Shown one piece after another: positions 1 through 8,681 of a stretch of DNA of 64,000 bases. The notes under the pieces are model-generated. The model made no database searches, was not told the origin of the DNA, and saw only the letters and a program-made list of their open reading frames with translations. Every line of letters starts with the position of its first letter. Within the stretch, counting starts at the first letter, position 1. The stretch is from positions 67,415-131,414 of the forward strand of contig JACKBU010000011.1 of the NCBI GenBank assembly GCA_020634395.1, in the 5' to 3' direction. The position numbers were made by a program, and so were the translations under genes. This DNA comes from Ardenticatenaceae bacterium (GTDB lineage: Bacteria; Chloroflexota; Anaerolineae; Promineifilales; Promineifilaceae).

Positions 1-11
1 TAATCCCCGTC

Positions 12-45
12 AAAGGCCTCAGGCAGATGCCCTGAGGCCTTTTTT
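12..45 (+). terminator. Rho-independent terminator
   Basis: A perfect 12-bp stem (AAAGGCCTCAGG at 12-23 with its complement at 31-42) closes a 7-nt loop and runs into a T tract. It ends a gene lying to the left of the window. Confidence 0.85.
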
Positions 46-82
46 GTTTGGTGCAGAACATTAACAAAACCTTAGCTATACA

Positions 83-110
83 TTGACAAAATATAGATAT
101 GTTGTACGAT
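83..110 (+). promoter_or_regulatory. Sigma-70-type promoter for the fasciclin gene
   Basis: TTGACA at 83-88 and TACGAT at 105-110 are separated by 16 bp in an AT-rich region. This places the start of transcription near 117 and leaves an untranslated leader of about 220 nt before the ATG at 341. Confidence 0.5.
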
Positions 111-340
111 TACGCTAAGTTCGACAAGGCATGTCCACATTTTATCTAGATAAAGGAGTGTTATCGACCGCATCAATCAAATCAACTGTCAAAACGGCTC
201 ACGGCCAAATAGTTAACTATTTTCTCAAAACCTACAAGTCCAAATCGTAACTTTGCATAGCACCATCAACCCAAATCATTTCAGCCGCAGAAAGTCCTGT
301 TAGATCTTAGAAACTTAAACAAATAGGAGAAAGAATTAAA
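111..340 (+). other. Long AT-rich leader of the fasciclin gene
   Basis: No gene is visible here. The stretch is clearly more AT-rich than the coding DNA around it and ends in AGGAGA at 325-330, ten bases ahead of the ATG. I see no known riboswitch fold and no terminator-like hairpin. Confidence 0.4.
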
Positions 341-1309
341 ATGAGTCAATTTACAAAGCGTTTACTATTGGTATTTTTAGCCCTGTTCATGGCCGCCGCT
401 GTGGTAGCGCCGCGAGTAATGGCCGATGAGGATCAAACAATTGTCGAGATTGCTGTAGGCGACGGCCGTTTCACCACCTTAGTCGCCGCCGTCACCGCCG
501 CTGACCTGGGTGACGCACTCTCTGGGGGCGAGTGGACCGTCTTTGCACCCACCGACGCCGCCTTCGCCAAGTTGGGCCTGAATGCCGATAACATCGCCGA
601 CTCCTTTAGCAAATCCGAGTTAACCGACATCCTGCTCTACCACGTCTTGACCAGCGCCGTCACTTCCGACGAAGCCAAAACGATGCTGGGCGACATTACC
701 ATGGCCAACGGCCAGAAAGCCGGCCTCAAATATTTCGATGGCTCGCTGTGGGTCAACGATGATTCTCAGGTGATCATTCCCGACATCATCGCCAGCAATG
801 GCGTTGTCCATGCCGTCGACACAGTTATCTTGCCGCCCTGGCCGCGCACGGCCGACAGCGAGGACAGCAGTTCCAGCGATGCCGCTTCCGGCGGCAGCAT
901 CGTCGACATCGCCGTCAATGACGGCCGTTTCACCACCTTAGTCGCGGCCGTCACCGCCGCTGACCTGGGCGATGCCCTCTCTGGAGGCGAGTGGACTGTC
1001 TTTGCACCCACCGACGCCGCCTTCGCCAAACTGGGCCTGAATGCCGATAACATCGCCGACAGCTTCACCAAAGCCGAACTGACCGACATTCTCCTGTACC
1101 ACGCCCTGGACAGCGAGGTCACCTCAGAAAAGGCCAAAACCTTACTGGGTGATGTGACCATGGCCAACGGTCAGAAAGCCGGCCTCAAATATTTCGACGG
1201 CTCGCTATGGGTCAACGATGATTCCCGCGTCATCATCCCCGACATTATCGCCAGCAACGGCGTCGTCCACGTGGTTGATACCGTCATCCTCGGCCCCTGG
1301 CCACGCTAA
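341..1309 (+). CDS. Secreted tandem fasciclin (FAS1) domain protein
   Basis: The 322-residue product opens with a signal peptide (about 1-28, hydrophobic core LLLVFLALFMAAAVV, cleavage near VMA/DED). Two FAS1 (beta-Ig-H3/fasciclin) domains follow at about 33-165 and 187-320. Each contains the H1-type motif WTVFAPTDAAFAKL and the H2-type end NGVVHxVDTVIL. They are joined by a short acidic, Ser-rich linker. FAS1 domains mediate adhesion and extracellular matrix contacts, so a surface or secreted role is likely. The two domains are almost identical even in DNA, implying recent internal duplication. The gene stands alone between two terminators. The family call is firm; the ligand is unknown. Confidence 0.93.
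   Translation: MSQFTKRLLLVFLALFMAAAVVAPRVMADEDQTIVEIAVGDGRFTTLVAAVTAADLGDALSGGEWTVFAPTDAAFAKLGLNADNIADSFSKSELTDILLYHVLTSAVTSDEAKTMLGDITMANGQKAGLKYFDGSLWVNDDSQVIIPDIIASNGVVHAVDTVILPPWPRTADSEDSSSSDAASGGSIVDIAVNDGRFTTLVAAVTAADLGDALSGGEWTVFAPTDAAFAKLGLNADNIADSFTKAELTDILLYHALDSEVTSEKAKTLLGDVTMANGQKAGLKYFDGSLWVNDDSRVIIPDIIASNGVVHVVDTVILGPWPR
443..1301 (+). repeat. Internal tandem duplication of the FAS1 module
   Basis: The DNA at about 443-842 recurs at about 902-1301, offset by 459 bp (153 codons), with only scattered and mostly silent differences. The copies share long identical runs, for example the segment following each GACGGCCGTTTCACCACC. Confidence 0.85.
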
Positions 1310-1381
1310 ACCGGTGCTGGAAGCGGTTGCCGCCCGGTAGGCAAAGCGGCCGCTTCTCTCTCCTGTTTTAATCTTCGCTGC

Positions 1382-1412
1382 AGGCCCGGCTCGTCAGAGT
1401 CGGGCCTTTTTT
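1382..1412 (+). terminator. Rho-independent terminator after the FAS1 gene
   Basis: AGGCCCG at 1382-1388 pairs with CGGGCCT at 1401-1407. The stem extends through one G-T wobble and CTC/GAG to a GTCA loop, followed by six Ts. Confidence 0.85.
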
Positions 1413-1462
1413 CATGTATACTTGGCCGGAAATTCTAGTAAGGCACAAAGGAAATCTTGTCT

Positions 1463-2266
1463 ATGTCACCCCGCATTCAATTGATCGCGCTGGATCTGGA
1501 TGGCACGCTGCTCTGCGACGACGGCTCCATCTCGGCGCGTAACGTACAGGCCATCCAGACGGCCGTCTCCCAAAACATCCACGTCATCCTGGCTACCGGC
1601 AAAACCCGCGCTTCCGCCCACGGCGTTTTCACCCAACTGGGCCACGAACTGCCCGGTGTCTTTACCCAGGGCTTGGTCATCCAGCAGGCCGATGGGACCG
1701 TCTGCCATGAAACGGTGCTGGACCGGGAAACGGCCGTGCGCGCCATCACCTTTGCCGTCCAGCAGCAACTTCCCCACCTGGCCTACTGCGGCCAGCGCAT
1801 TGTCACCCCCGAAGATCACGCCTATTCCCGCCTGCTGTATGAAAAGTACCACGAACCCGCGCCCGAAATTATCGGCCCCTTCCTGGAGCAGATCGATGAT
1901 CTCCATATCAACAAGTTCCTGGTCAGCGATGAAACCCACAACGACGCCACCCGCAGCCGCCTAACCGACCTGATGGGCGAGCACGCTACCGTGACCCAGG
2001 CTGTGCCTGGCTACATCGAAATGCTGCCTCCCGGCACGTCCAAAGGGAAAGGCGTCCAACTGCTGCTCGATGATTGGGGCATCCCGCCCACGGCCGTTCT
2101 GGCCGTAGGCGACGGCGAAAACGACCTCGATATGGTGCGGCTGGCCGGCGTCGGCGTCGCCATGGGCAATGCCATCCCCGCCCTCAAAACCATCGCCGAT
2201 TACGTCACTGCCGATAATAATCACAGCGGCGTTGCCGAAGCCATCGAGCGTTTTGCCCTGACGTGA
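1463..2266 (+). CDS. HAD-superfamily (Cof-type) phosphatase
   Basis: A 267-residue cytoplasmic phosphatase of the Cof/YbjI-like HAD class IIB group. Motif I is ALDLDGTLL near the N-terminus (nucleophile Asp11, acid/base Asp13). Motif IV is GDGENDLDM near residue 220, followed by the usual GVAMGNA. These proteins dephosphorylate sugar phosphates or other small metabolites, and sequence cannot tell which. I chose ATG 1463 over the in-frame TTG at 1457 because AAAGGAAA sits at a normal distance from the ATG and too close to the TTG. Its stop overlaps the ROK kinase start (TGATG), so the two are translationally coupled and probably act on related sugars. Confidence 0.9.
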   Translation: MSPRIQLIALDLDGTLLCDDGSISARNVQAIQTAVSQNIHVILATGKTRASAHGVFTQLGHELPGVFTQGLVIQQADGTVCHETVLDRETAVRAITFAVQQQLPHLAYCGQRIVTPEDHAYSRLLYEKYHEPAPEIIGPFLEQIDDLHINKFLVSDETHNDATRSRLTDLMGEHATVTQAVPGYIEMLPPGTSKGKGVQLLLDDWGIPPTAVLAVGDGENDLDMVRLAGVGVAMGNAIPALKTIADYVTADNNHSGVAEAIERFALT

Positions 2267-3189
2267 TGGCCTGCTACCTGGTTTGCGACTTTGGCGGCAC
2301 CAAGCTCTCGGCGGCAGTGATGGAGACCACGGCCGTACCCCACGCCGCCTCAAACTGGCAGTCCCGGCAGCGTGTTTTCTCCCCGCCCGGCGCCGATCGC
2401 GCCTACGACATCCAGACGATGATCGCCCTGGGGCGGGAACTGCTGGCCGGGCGGCAGCCCACGGCCGTTGGCGTCAGCTTTGGCGGCCCGGTCAACCATC
2501 AGACCGGCATGGTCTACCTCTCTCACCACGTGCCCGGCTGGGAATCCACCCCTTTGCAGGCCATTCTCGCAGAGGCGTTTGCCGCGCCGGTGTTCGTGGA
2601 CAACGACGCCGACATTGCCGCCCTGGGCGAATATCACTTCGGCGCGGGGCAGGGCCTCGACAGCCTGTTTTACGTGACGGTGAGTACGGGCATAGGGGGA
2701 GGCTGGATTCTAAACGGCCGTCCCTGGCGCGGGCATCAGGGTCTGGCCGGGGAAATCGGCCACACCTTAGCCGACCCGGCCGGGCCGCTTTGTTTGTGCG
2801 GCAAACACGGCTGCGTGGAGCGGCTGGCCTCCGGCCCCTACATGGCGCAGGATCTGGCCGCGCGCGGCGTGATTGGCAGTCCTATCACCGGCGAGCGAGT
2901 GGCCGAACTGGCCGCCCAGGGCCAGCCAGACGCGCAAGAAATTTTGCAGCGCGGGGCCTGGGCTTTGGGCGTGGGATTGGGCCACGCCGCCAACTTCATC
3001 AACCCGCAGCGGTTTGTGCTGGGCGGCGGCGTCACCAAGTCCGGTGACGATTGGTGGCGGATGGTGCGGCAAACGGCCGTAGCCACCGCCCTGCCCGAGT
3101 TTCGTTTTGACATTGTGCCCGCCGCCCTGGGCGACGACGCGCCGCTGTGGGGCGCGCTGGCCCTGGCCGCCCGCCTGGACAAAAGCTGA
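2266..3189 (+). CDS. ROK-family sugar kinase (glucokinase-like)
   Basis: The 307-residue protein begins with the phosphate-binding loop DFGGTK and carries the catalytic Asp in VDNDAD (near 112-117). It has the ROK zinc site, EIGH near 163-166 followed by CLCGKHGCVE (Cys176, Cys178, Cys183). It phosphorylates a hexose such as glucose, N-acetylglucosamine or mannose with ATP in the cytoplasm. There is no N-terminal helix-turn-helix, so it is an enzyme rather than a ROK repressor. It overlaps the upstream HAD phosphatase by one base and is followed after 2 bp by the DUF123 gene. An in-frame GTG at 2263 is an alternative start. Confidence 0.92.
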   Translation: MACYLVCDFGGTKLSAAVMETTAVPHAASNWQSRQRVFSPPGADRAYDIQTMIALGRELLAGRQPTAVGVSFGGPVNHQTGMVYLSHHVPGWESTPLQAILAEAFAAPVFVDNDADIAALGEYHFGAGQGLDSLFYVTVSTGIGGGWILNGRPWRGHQGLAGEIGHTLADPAGPLCLCGKHGCVERLASGPYMAQDLAARGVIGSPITGERVAELAAQGQPDAQEILQRGAWALGVGLGHAANFINPQRFVLGGGVTKSGDDWWRMVRQTAVATALPEFRFDIVPAALGDDAPLWGALALAARLDKS

Positions 3190-3191
3190 AA

Positions 3192-3752
3192 ATGGACCCG
3201 ATTACCATCATAGGCTGCGAGGGGAAGGGCGGCGTCTATCTGCTGCGGCTGCGGATCGCGGAGCCGCTGGCGGTGGCCTTTGGCCGTTTCCGCCAGGGCC
3301 AGCCGCAGCCCCTTCCCGCCGGGGAGATGGTGTACGTTGGCTCGGCGCTGGGCGGACTGGCGGCGCGGCTGCTGCACCACGCCACCCGCACTCACGGCCG
3401 TCCGCCGCAGCCCATCCGCACTACCATGCTGGCCGAATTCCCGGCGCTGGGCCTGGCCGGGGCCAATCTGCGCCCGCCAACCGGTAAAAAACTGCATTGG
3501 CACGTCGATTATCTGCTGGACGAAACGGCCGTAACCCTCACCCACGTCATTCTCCTGCGCACTCCCGCCCGGTTGGAGGTGCCGCTGGGCCGCTGGCTGG
3601 GTGCGCAGCCGGAAACGGCCGTTATCGCCCCCGGCCTGGGCGCGCGTGATGTGCGCGGCAGCACCCACCTGCTGCGCATCGCCGCCCCGGAAAGCTGGTG
3701 GCAAGCCCTGCCCGCCCGCTTTCAGGCTGGGCTGGATACCGGCGATTTTTAA
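3192..3752 (+). CDS. DUF123 (Uri-type GIY-YIG-like) endonuclease
   Basis: This 186-residue protein matches the DUF123/Uri superfamily. It has an early beta strand with YLLRLRI, the signature YVGSALGGLAARLLHH around residues 45-60, and the paired KKLHWHVDYLL around 97-107. Members are predicted GIY-YIG-fold nucleases of unknown substrate, and some are fused to endonuclease III or other repair proteins. The ATG at 3192 follows the ROK kinase stop by 2 bp. An upstream in-frame ATG at 3147 would overlap the kinase for 45 bases and lacks support. Confidence 0.8.
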   Translation: MDPITIIGCEGKGGVYLLRLRIAEPLAVAFGRFRQGQPQPLPAGEMVYVGSALGGLAARLLHHATRTHGRPPQPIRTTMLAEFPALGLAGANLRPPTGKKLHWHVDYLLDETAVTLTHVILLRTPARLEVPLGRWLGAQPETAVIAPGLGARDVRGSTHLLRIAAPESWWQALPARFQAGLDTGDF

Positions 3753-3875
3753 GCCGGCGCCCAAGCGCCGGCCTCCAAAACGACGCCGGCTAACCACTGC
3801 TTTTTCCGCCAACTTCCCCATCGGCGGACCTATCCACCCACTGCCCGGCCACATGCCCAATTCTGTAAACTGCTC

Positions 3876-3889
3876 TACAATCCCGCCTG
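3876..3889 (+). promoter_or_regulatory. Possible -10 element of a leaderless transcript
   Basis: TACAAT at 3876-3881 lies 7 bases ahead of the GTG at 3889. Transcription would start at or next to the initiation codon, and no Shine-Dalgarno sequence is present. No convincing -35 is visible. Confidence 0.35.
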
Positions 3890-5616
3890 TGAAGAAGCAA
3901 ACCACATCCTCCCTGATCCTACTGGCCTGCCTGCTGGCCATCTTAACCCTGGCCGCGTGCAGCCCGGTGGCCGCCTCCGGCGAGGCAGAACCGCCCACGG
4001 CCGTTCCCCCATCACCTTCCCCCACTGCCGCTGCCACGGCCAGCCCGCCGCCCACGCTGTCTCCGCCCGCCACGCCGACGGCCGCCCCCACGGCCGTTGC
4101 CACCCATACGCCCACGCCCGCGCCGCCCCAGTTCAGCAATCCCCCGAACGAAGCCCTGGCGCAAACGGCCGTCGCCGCCAACGCCGAACTCCTGCGCCCC
4201 GAACCGGCCAACACCGGCCTGTGGCAGTACGCTGCCAACACCTTCATCCACCCGCTGGCCCTGGTGGTGCGCCAGGAGACGGCCTACCTGCTGGATGGCG
4301 GCCGCGTGCTGGCCCTGGATCTGACCCGGCCTGCCGCGCCGGAGCTGTTGTTGTCCCCTGGCGACGTGGCCGCCGGGGTCACGGTGATTGAGCCGCTGGA
4401 CATTTTCGCCGCGCCGGACGGCCTGCTGGTGCTGGACCGCGCCGGCGACGTCTACCGGCGCGATTGGGACACCGCCGCCTGGAGCCTGGAACGCGACGAC
4501 CGGCCGATTGGCGACACGTCCAGCCATTATTACGTGGCGTTGGATGGGCTGGCAAACGGCCGTTTCCTCCTGGAAACCAGCTACAAATACGTCATGAACT
4601 ACGTCGACGGGCAGCAGCAAGCCTTGTGGATGCTGCCCGAAGCGCGCGCCGTGGACGTGGCCGCCGCCCCCGGCCCCGACGACATCCCCAACGTCTATGT
4701 GCTGCTGCAAGCGATGGACAGCGACGCCGGCAGTTTGCGCCTCTACCGTGACACGGCCAGTGTGACCAGCTTCCGCCCGCCGGACATCATCACCCAGCCG
4801 CGGCAGATTGTGGCGAGCGACACGGCCGTCTACGTGCTGGACGAAAACGGCCGTCGCCTGCTCGTCTTCAAGCCCGATAACGGCCGTCTCCGGCAAATGT
4901 GGCAGCTCCCCGCCGAAGTCAGCGCCATCGGCCAGACGCCGGGCGGCGATCTGCTGCTGGTCGGGCGCGACCGCCTCTACTTCCCCAACCAGCCGCAGCG
5001 GCTGGCGGCCATCAGCGGCGGCCCGCAGTTGGTTGGCCCGCAGCCCCACGATCCCGCCTTCCTGGCGGCCATCAGCGGCTTTTCCTCGCCGATTGGCCCC
5101 AACGTTTCGCCGCGTGACCTGCAAATGCCCGGCGCGCCGCGCCATTACCGCCTGGGCGTCCACCAGGGCTCCGATTTCTACTGGAGCCTCGGCTCGCCGG
5201 TCTACGCCGCCGCCGACGGCACCGTCATCCGCGCCATGCACGATTACACACCACCGCTCCCGGCCCAATTTTTTGCCTGGCAGGCGGAGGCGCAGCAGTT
5301 GGGCTACACCTCGGAGGAGGCTCTGGATTTTTACCGCGGGCGGCAGGTGTGGATTCAACACGCCAACGGGCTGGTGTCGCGCTACGTTCACCTGGACAGC
5401 ATTGATTACCGCGTCCAGGAAGGCCAGCCCGTGACCCAGGGCCAGCTTATCGGCACGGTGGGCAATTCCGGCTCGCCCGGCTCGTTGGAAAGCGAAGATT
5501 CGGACGTCCACCTCCACTTTGAGCTGTGGCTGGGCGACCATTACCTCGGCCAGTTCCTGCGCCCGGTGGAGACGCGCTACTGGATTGAGCGCATCTTGTT
5601 GGGGCGCGCGCCATGA
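3889..5616 (+). CDS. M23-family metallopeptidase lipoprotein
   Basis: A 575-residue envelope protein. It begins with a lipoprotein signal (basic VKKQ, hydrophobic LILLACLLAILTLAAC with the lipobox Cys near residue 24), then a Pro/Thr/Ala-rich linker (about 30-85). The middle region is rich in beta-strand and propeller-like repeats (YLLDGGRVLALDL, VYVLDENGRRLLVF). The C-terminal LytM/M23 domain has zinc ligands HQGSD (His425, Asp429) and HLHFE (His541, His543). It probably cleaves, or binds as a regulator, peptidoglycan cross-links. The GTG at 3889 is chosen because it starts the signal peptide; longer in-frame extensions would bury it. The next gene overlaps by ATGA. Confidence 0.85.
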   Translation: MKKQTTSSLILLACLLAILTLAACSPVAASGEAEPPTAVPPSPSPTAAATASPPPTLSPPATPTAAPTAVATHTPTPAPPQFSNPPNEALAQTAVAANAELLRPEPANTGLWQYAANTFIHPLALVVRQETAYLLDGGRVLALDLTRPAAPELLLSPGDVAAGVTVIEPLDIFAAPDGLLVLDRAGDVYRRDWDTAAWSLERDDRPIGDTSSHYYVALDGLANGRFLLETSYKYVMNYVDGQQQALWMLPEARAVDVAAAPGPDDIPNVYVLLQAMDSDAGSLRLYRDTASVTSFRPPDIITQPRQIVASDTAVYVLDENGRRLLVFKPDNGRLRQMWQLPAEVSAIGQTPGGDLLLVGRDRLYFPNQPQRLAAISGGPQLVGPQPHDPAFLAAISGFSSPIGPNVSPRDLQMPGAPRHYRLGVHQGSDFYWSLGSPVYAAADGTVIRAMHDYTPPLPAQFFAWQAEAQQLGYTSEEALDFYRGRQVWIQHANGLVSRYVHLDSIDYRVQEGQPVTQGQLIGTVGNSGSPGSLESEDSDVHLHFELWLGDHYLGQFLRPVETRYWIERILLGRAP

Positions 5617-7460
5617 CCGCCAAAGAAGCCCGCCGCCGCGCTTTAGAGCGCCAGATTGCCCGGCTGGACGGCCGTTTGACGGCGCTGCGCCGCAGCAGTG
5701 ACCAGTATGCCCGCTGGCGGCTGGGATCGTTCCTGGCGGCGCTGGTTTTGTCGGCGGGCAGCCTGCTCACCTGGGGGATTTGGGCCTGGGTGGGGGTAAC
5801 GGCCGTGGCCATCCTTCCCTTCATCTTTCTGGTTCAGGCCAACCGCCGGATTGATGAGGCTATCGCGCGTTATGCCATCTGGCAGGAAATCAAACAGACC
5901 CACGCAGCCCGCATGGATCTGGATTGGGCCAACATTCCTGCGGCCCCGCCCCCGCCGCCGCGCCTGGACCATCCGTTTGCCCTGGATCTGGACCTGCTCG
6001 GCGACCATTCGCTGCTGCAGCTGCTGGATACGGCCGTGTCCCTCGAAGGCAGCCAGCGCCTGCGCGATTGGCTGCTGGAAACTGAGCCGGAAGTGACGGC
6101 CGTCAGCGAACGCCAGCCGCTGGTGGCCGAGTTGGCCGCCATGCCCCGCTTCCGCGACAAACTCGCTCTCCAGGCCACGCTGGCCGCCGGTGACGGCGAA
6201 AAATGGCCCGGCCAGCGCATCCTGGCCTGGCTGAACAGCCAGACGGAAGCCCGGCCGGTGCGGCCGGTGTTGTGGCTGCTGTCCGGGCTGGCTGTGGTCA
6301 ATCTTGCCCTGCTGGGCCTGAATCTGGCCGGCGTGCTGCCGGCGCTGTGGTCCGTCTCCTGGGCGATTTATGGCCTCATTTTCGCCACCCGCTTCGGCGA
6401 CGCGGCCCCCATCTTTGAGGACGCTTACTTTTTGGAGAAGAATCTGCGCCGTCTGGGTGTGGTGTTTAGCTTTTTGGAGCGTTATCCGTATGGTGGGCGG
6501 GCGCGGGTGGCGGCTTTATGTGCGCCGTTTCTGGACGAGGCTGAACGGCCGTCGCGCCATCTGCGCACTGTAACCACTGTCCTCACCCTGGCCGGGCTGC
6601 GCCAGAATCCGTTCCTCTGGTTCTCGTTGAACGCGCTCGTCCCCTGGGATTTGTTCGTGGCCGACCGGCTGCGTATTTGCCAGGCGGCGCTGCGCTCGCG
6701 CCTGCCCGGCTGGCTGGACCGCTGGTTCGAGCTGGAGGCGCTGAACAGCCTAGCGACCTTCGCCTACCTGAACCCGGAGGCGGTCTATCCCACCATCCAC
6801 ACCGGGGACGGGCCGCTGCTGGCGGTAACGGCCGTGGGCCATCCCCTCATCCCCGATGCCGGGCGCGTTTGTAACGATTTTCGCCTCAATCACCTGGGCG
6901 ACGTGGCCATCATCACCGGCTCCAACATGGCCGGCAAAAGCTCGTTTTTGCGCACGCTGGGCGTGAATCTGGTTCTGGCCTATGCCGGCGGGCCGGTGCT
7001 GGCCCAATCGTTCCAGGCGCGGCTGTTCCGCCTCTACACCTCCATCCGCGTCAGCGACTCGGTGACGGATGGCTTTTCCTACTTTTACGCCGAGGTGCGG
7101 CGGCTGCAAGGGCTGCTGGCGGCGCTGGAAACGGAAGACGAACGGCCGTTATTCTTCCTCATCGACGAGATTTTCCGGGGGACAAACAATCGGGAGCGGC
7201 TGATCGGCAGCCGGGCGTTTGTGCGGGCGTTGGTGGGCGGGCACGGCGTGGGATTGATTGCCACCCACGACCTGGAACTGGTGAAGCTGGCTGAGGAGCG
7301 AACGGCCGTGCACAACTTCCATTTCCGCGACGACGTGGTGGACGGGAAGATGGTGTTCGACTACACTCTGCGCCCCGGCCCCTGCCCCACGACCAACGCC
7401 CTCAAGATCATGCAGTTGGCCGGCCTGCCGGTTGCCGACGCCGATCTGCAGGAGGATTAG
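5613..7460 (+). CDS. Membrane-associated MutS-like ATPase
   Basis: A 615-residue protein with only the C-terminal core of MutS. It shows Walker A GSNMAGKSS (about 436-444), Walker B FFLIDEIFRGTN (about 512-523) and the switch histidine in ATHDLEL. It lacks the mismatch-recognition and connector domains. Two hydrophobic pairs (about 44-75 and 215-255) predict membrane anchoring. Such short, membrane-spanning MutS-like proteins occur in several phyla; their role in repair is doubtful and unproven. The start ATG overlaps the stop of the lipoprotein gene. The stop overlaps the convergent aminotransferase gene by four bases (TTAG). Confidence 0.82.
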   Translation: MTAKEARRRALERQIARLDGRLTALRRSSDQYARWRLGSFLAALVLSAGSLLTWGIWAWVGVTAVAILPFIFLVQANRRIDEAIARYAIWQEIKQTHAARMDLDWANIPAAPPPPPRLDHPFALDLDLLGDHSLLQLLDTAVSLEGSQRLRDWLLETEPEVTAVSERQPLVAELAAMPRFRDKLALQATLAAGDGEKWPGQRILAWLNSQTEARPVRPVLWLLSGLAVVNLALLGLNLAGVLPALWSVSWAIYGLIFATRFGDAAPIFEDAYFLEKNLRRLGVVFSFLERYPYGGRARVAALCAPFLDEAERPSRHLRTVTTVLTLAGLRQNPFLWFSLNALVPWDLFVADRLRICQAALRSRLPGWLDRWFELEALNSLATFAYLNPEAVYPTIHTGDGPLLAVTAVGHPLIPDAGRVCNDFRLNHLGDVAIITGSNMAGKSSFLRTLGVNLVLAYAGGPVLAQSFQARLFRLYTSIRVSDSVTDGFSYFYAEVRRLQGLLAALETEDERPLFFLIDEIFRGTNNRERLIGSRAFVRALVGGHGVGLIATHDLELVKLAEERTAVHNFHFRDDVVDGKMVFDYTLRPGPCPTTNALKIMQLAGLPVADADLQED

Positions 7461-8569
7461 CCGGCCGCAGTTTCCCGGGCTATCGCCGCCTCCAAAGCAG
7501 CGACTAGCCGGGCGATCTGTTCTTCCGTATGCGTGGCAAAAATGGCAATACGCAGCGCGCCGCCTGCCGGCACGCTGGTGTAGTGGGTGGAGTGGGCCAC
7601 CAGCACGCCCTGATCAAAAAGATCAGCCTGGAGGCGGGCCAGGTCCAGCCCGCTGCGCTGCTCCAGACAGATAACGGGGACGGGCGTATCCGGCAGCGCC
7701 CAACCCAGGGCGCGTAAGCCGGCGCGGGCCTGGGCGACGTTGGCGCGCAGTTGGCGGCGCAGCGAATCATCGCCATGCAGCAGGGTGAGGGCGGCGGTAG
7801 CGGCGGCGGCCGCAGGCAGCGGCGGGCGGCTGGCGCCTTCTTGCACGTTGGCGTGGGCGGCCAGCTCATCAATCAGAGCTGCCCCGCCGACGATGAAGCC
7901 GCCGTAGGCGCCGAGGGCTTTGCTGAAGGTGTGGCAGGTGTAGCAGCGGTCGTCGTGCAGGCCAAAGTGTTCCAGCGTACCACGGCCGTTTTCGCCCAGT
8001 ACCCCGGTGGCGTGGGCGTCGTCGACGCAGAGCAGGCCGTTGAACGGCCGTATCGCCGCTGCCAGATCAGGCAGGGGGGCAATCTCACCCGATACGGGGA
8101 ACACACCGTCGGTCATCAGCAACGGCCGTTCGCCAGCTTGCAGCTCTTTCTGACACAGCGCGGCGGCATGGCGGGCATCCAGATGACGGTAGGCGTAGAG
8201 GGGCTTGCCCGCTGTGCGCGCGCCGTCCCACACACTGTAGTGGGCCGCTTCGTCGATGAAGATGCGCTCGTAGCGAGGGCGCAGCCCCTGGGCCAGAATG
8301 GCGTTGCCGAGGTAGCCGGAGGCGAAGTACAGCATTTTCTCCGTGCCAAAGTAGGCGCAGGCTGCAGCTTCCAACTGGTGGTAGATGGGATGGTTGCTGC
8401 CGAAGCCGCCGGAGTTGGCCAGGCCGTAGGTGGTCAGCGCGTCGACGGCCGTCTGGCGCACGGCGGGGTGGTTTTGCAGCCCCAGATAGCCGCAGCCGGC
8501 GAAATAATCTACGAGACGGCCGTTGATGACGGTGCGCGCCCCCATGGGTCCCTGCATTTCATAAGTCAT
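7457..8569 (-). CDS. Class II aminotransferase (BioF/KBL-type alpha-oxoamine synthase)
   Basis: A 370-residue PLP enzyme of the alpha-oxoamine synthase family (8-amino-7-oxononanoate synthase, 2-amino-3-ketobutyrate CoA ligase, serine palmitoyltransferase). Visible are NHPAV, the substrate-loop SGGFGSNH, the cofactor motif VDDAHATG (Asp184, His186) and the PLP lysine in TFSKALG (Lys217). It would condense an amino acid with an acyl-CoA, releasing CO2. No biotin or threonine genes sit nearby, so the substrate is open. I favour the ATG at 8569 behind AAAGGAACC; a TTG at 8617 would add 16 residues. Confidence 0.82.
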   Translation of the reverse strand: MTYEMQGPMGARTVINGRLVDYFAGCGYLGLQNHPAVRQTAVDALTTYGLANSGGFGSNHPIYHQLEAAACAYFGTEKMLYFASGYLGNAILAQGLRPRYERIFIDEAAHYSVWDGARTAGKPLYAYRHLDARHAAALCQKELQAGERPLLMTDGVFPVSGEIAPLPDLAAAIRPFNGLLCVDDAHATGVLGENGRGTLEHFGLHDDRCYTCHTFSKALGAYGGFIVGGAALIDELAAHANVQEGASRPPLPAAAAATAALTLLHGDDSLRRQLRANVAQARAGLRALGWALPDTPVPVICLEQRSGLDLARLQADLFDQGVLVAHSTHYTSVPAGGALRIAIFATHTEEQIARLVAALEAAIARETAAG

Positions 8570-8681
8570 GGTGTGAATGGTTCCTTTGTTAACTTTCTTG
8601 TATGGAATTGTAGCCAACCTTGTCTGAATTCACCTTTTTTTGCCGCGGTTTCTATGCCATAATCGTTGGCTGGAGGTTCGC

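Noticed and set aside
443..1301. Assembly error explaining the duplicated FAS1 module
   Set aside because: The copies differ at many scattered silent sites and the linker between them is unique, so a simple assembly duplication is unlikely.
2838..5541. Long open frames on the minus strand (469 and 509 codons) opposite the ROK, DUF123 and M23 genes
   Set aside because: They are antisense mirrors of well-supported genes. Their proteins have no recognisable domains, are rich in Gly, Ala and Arg, and arise from high GC at third positions.
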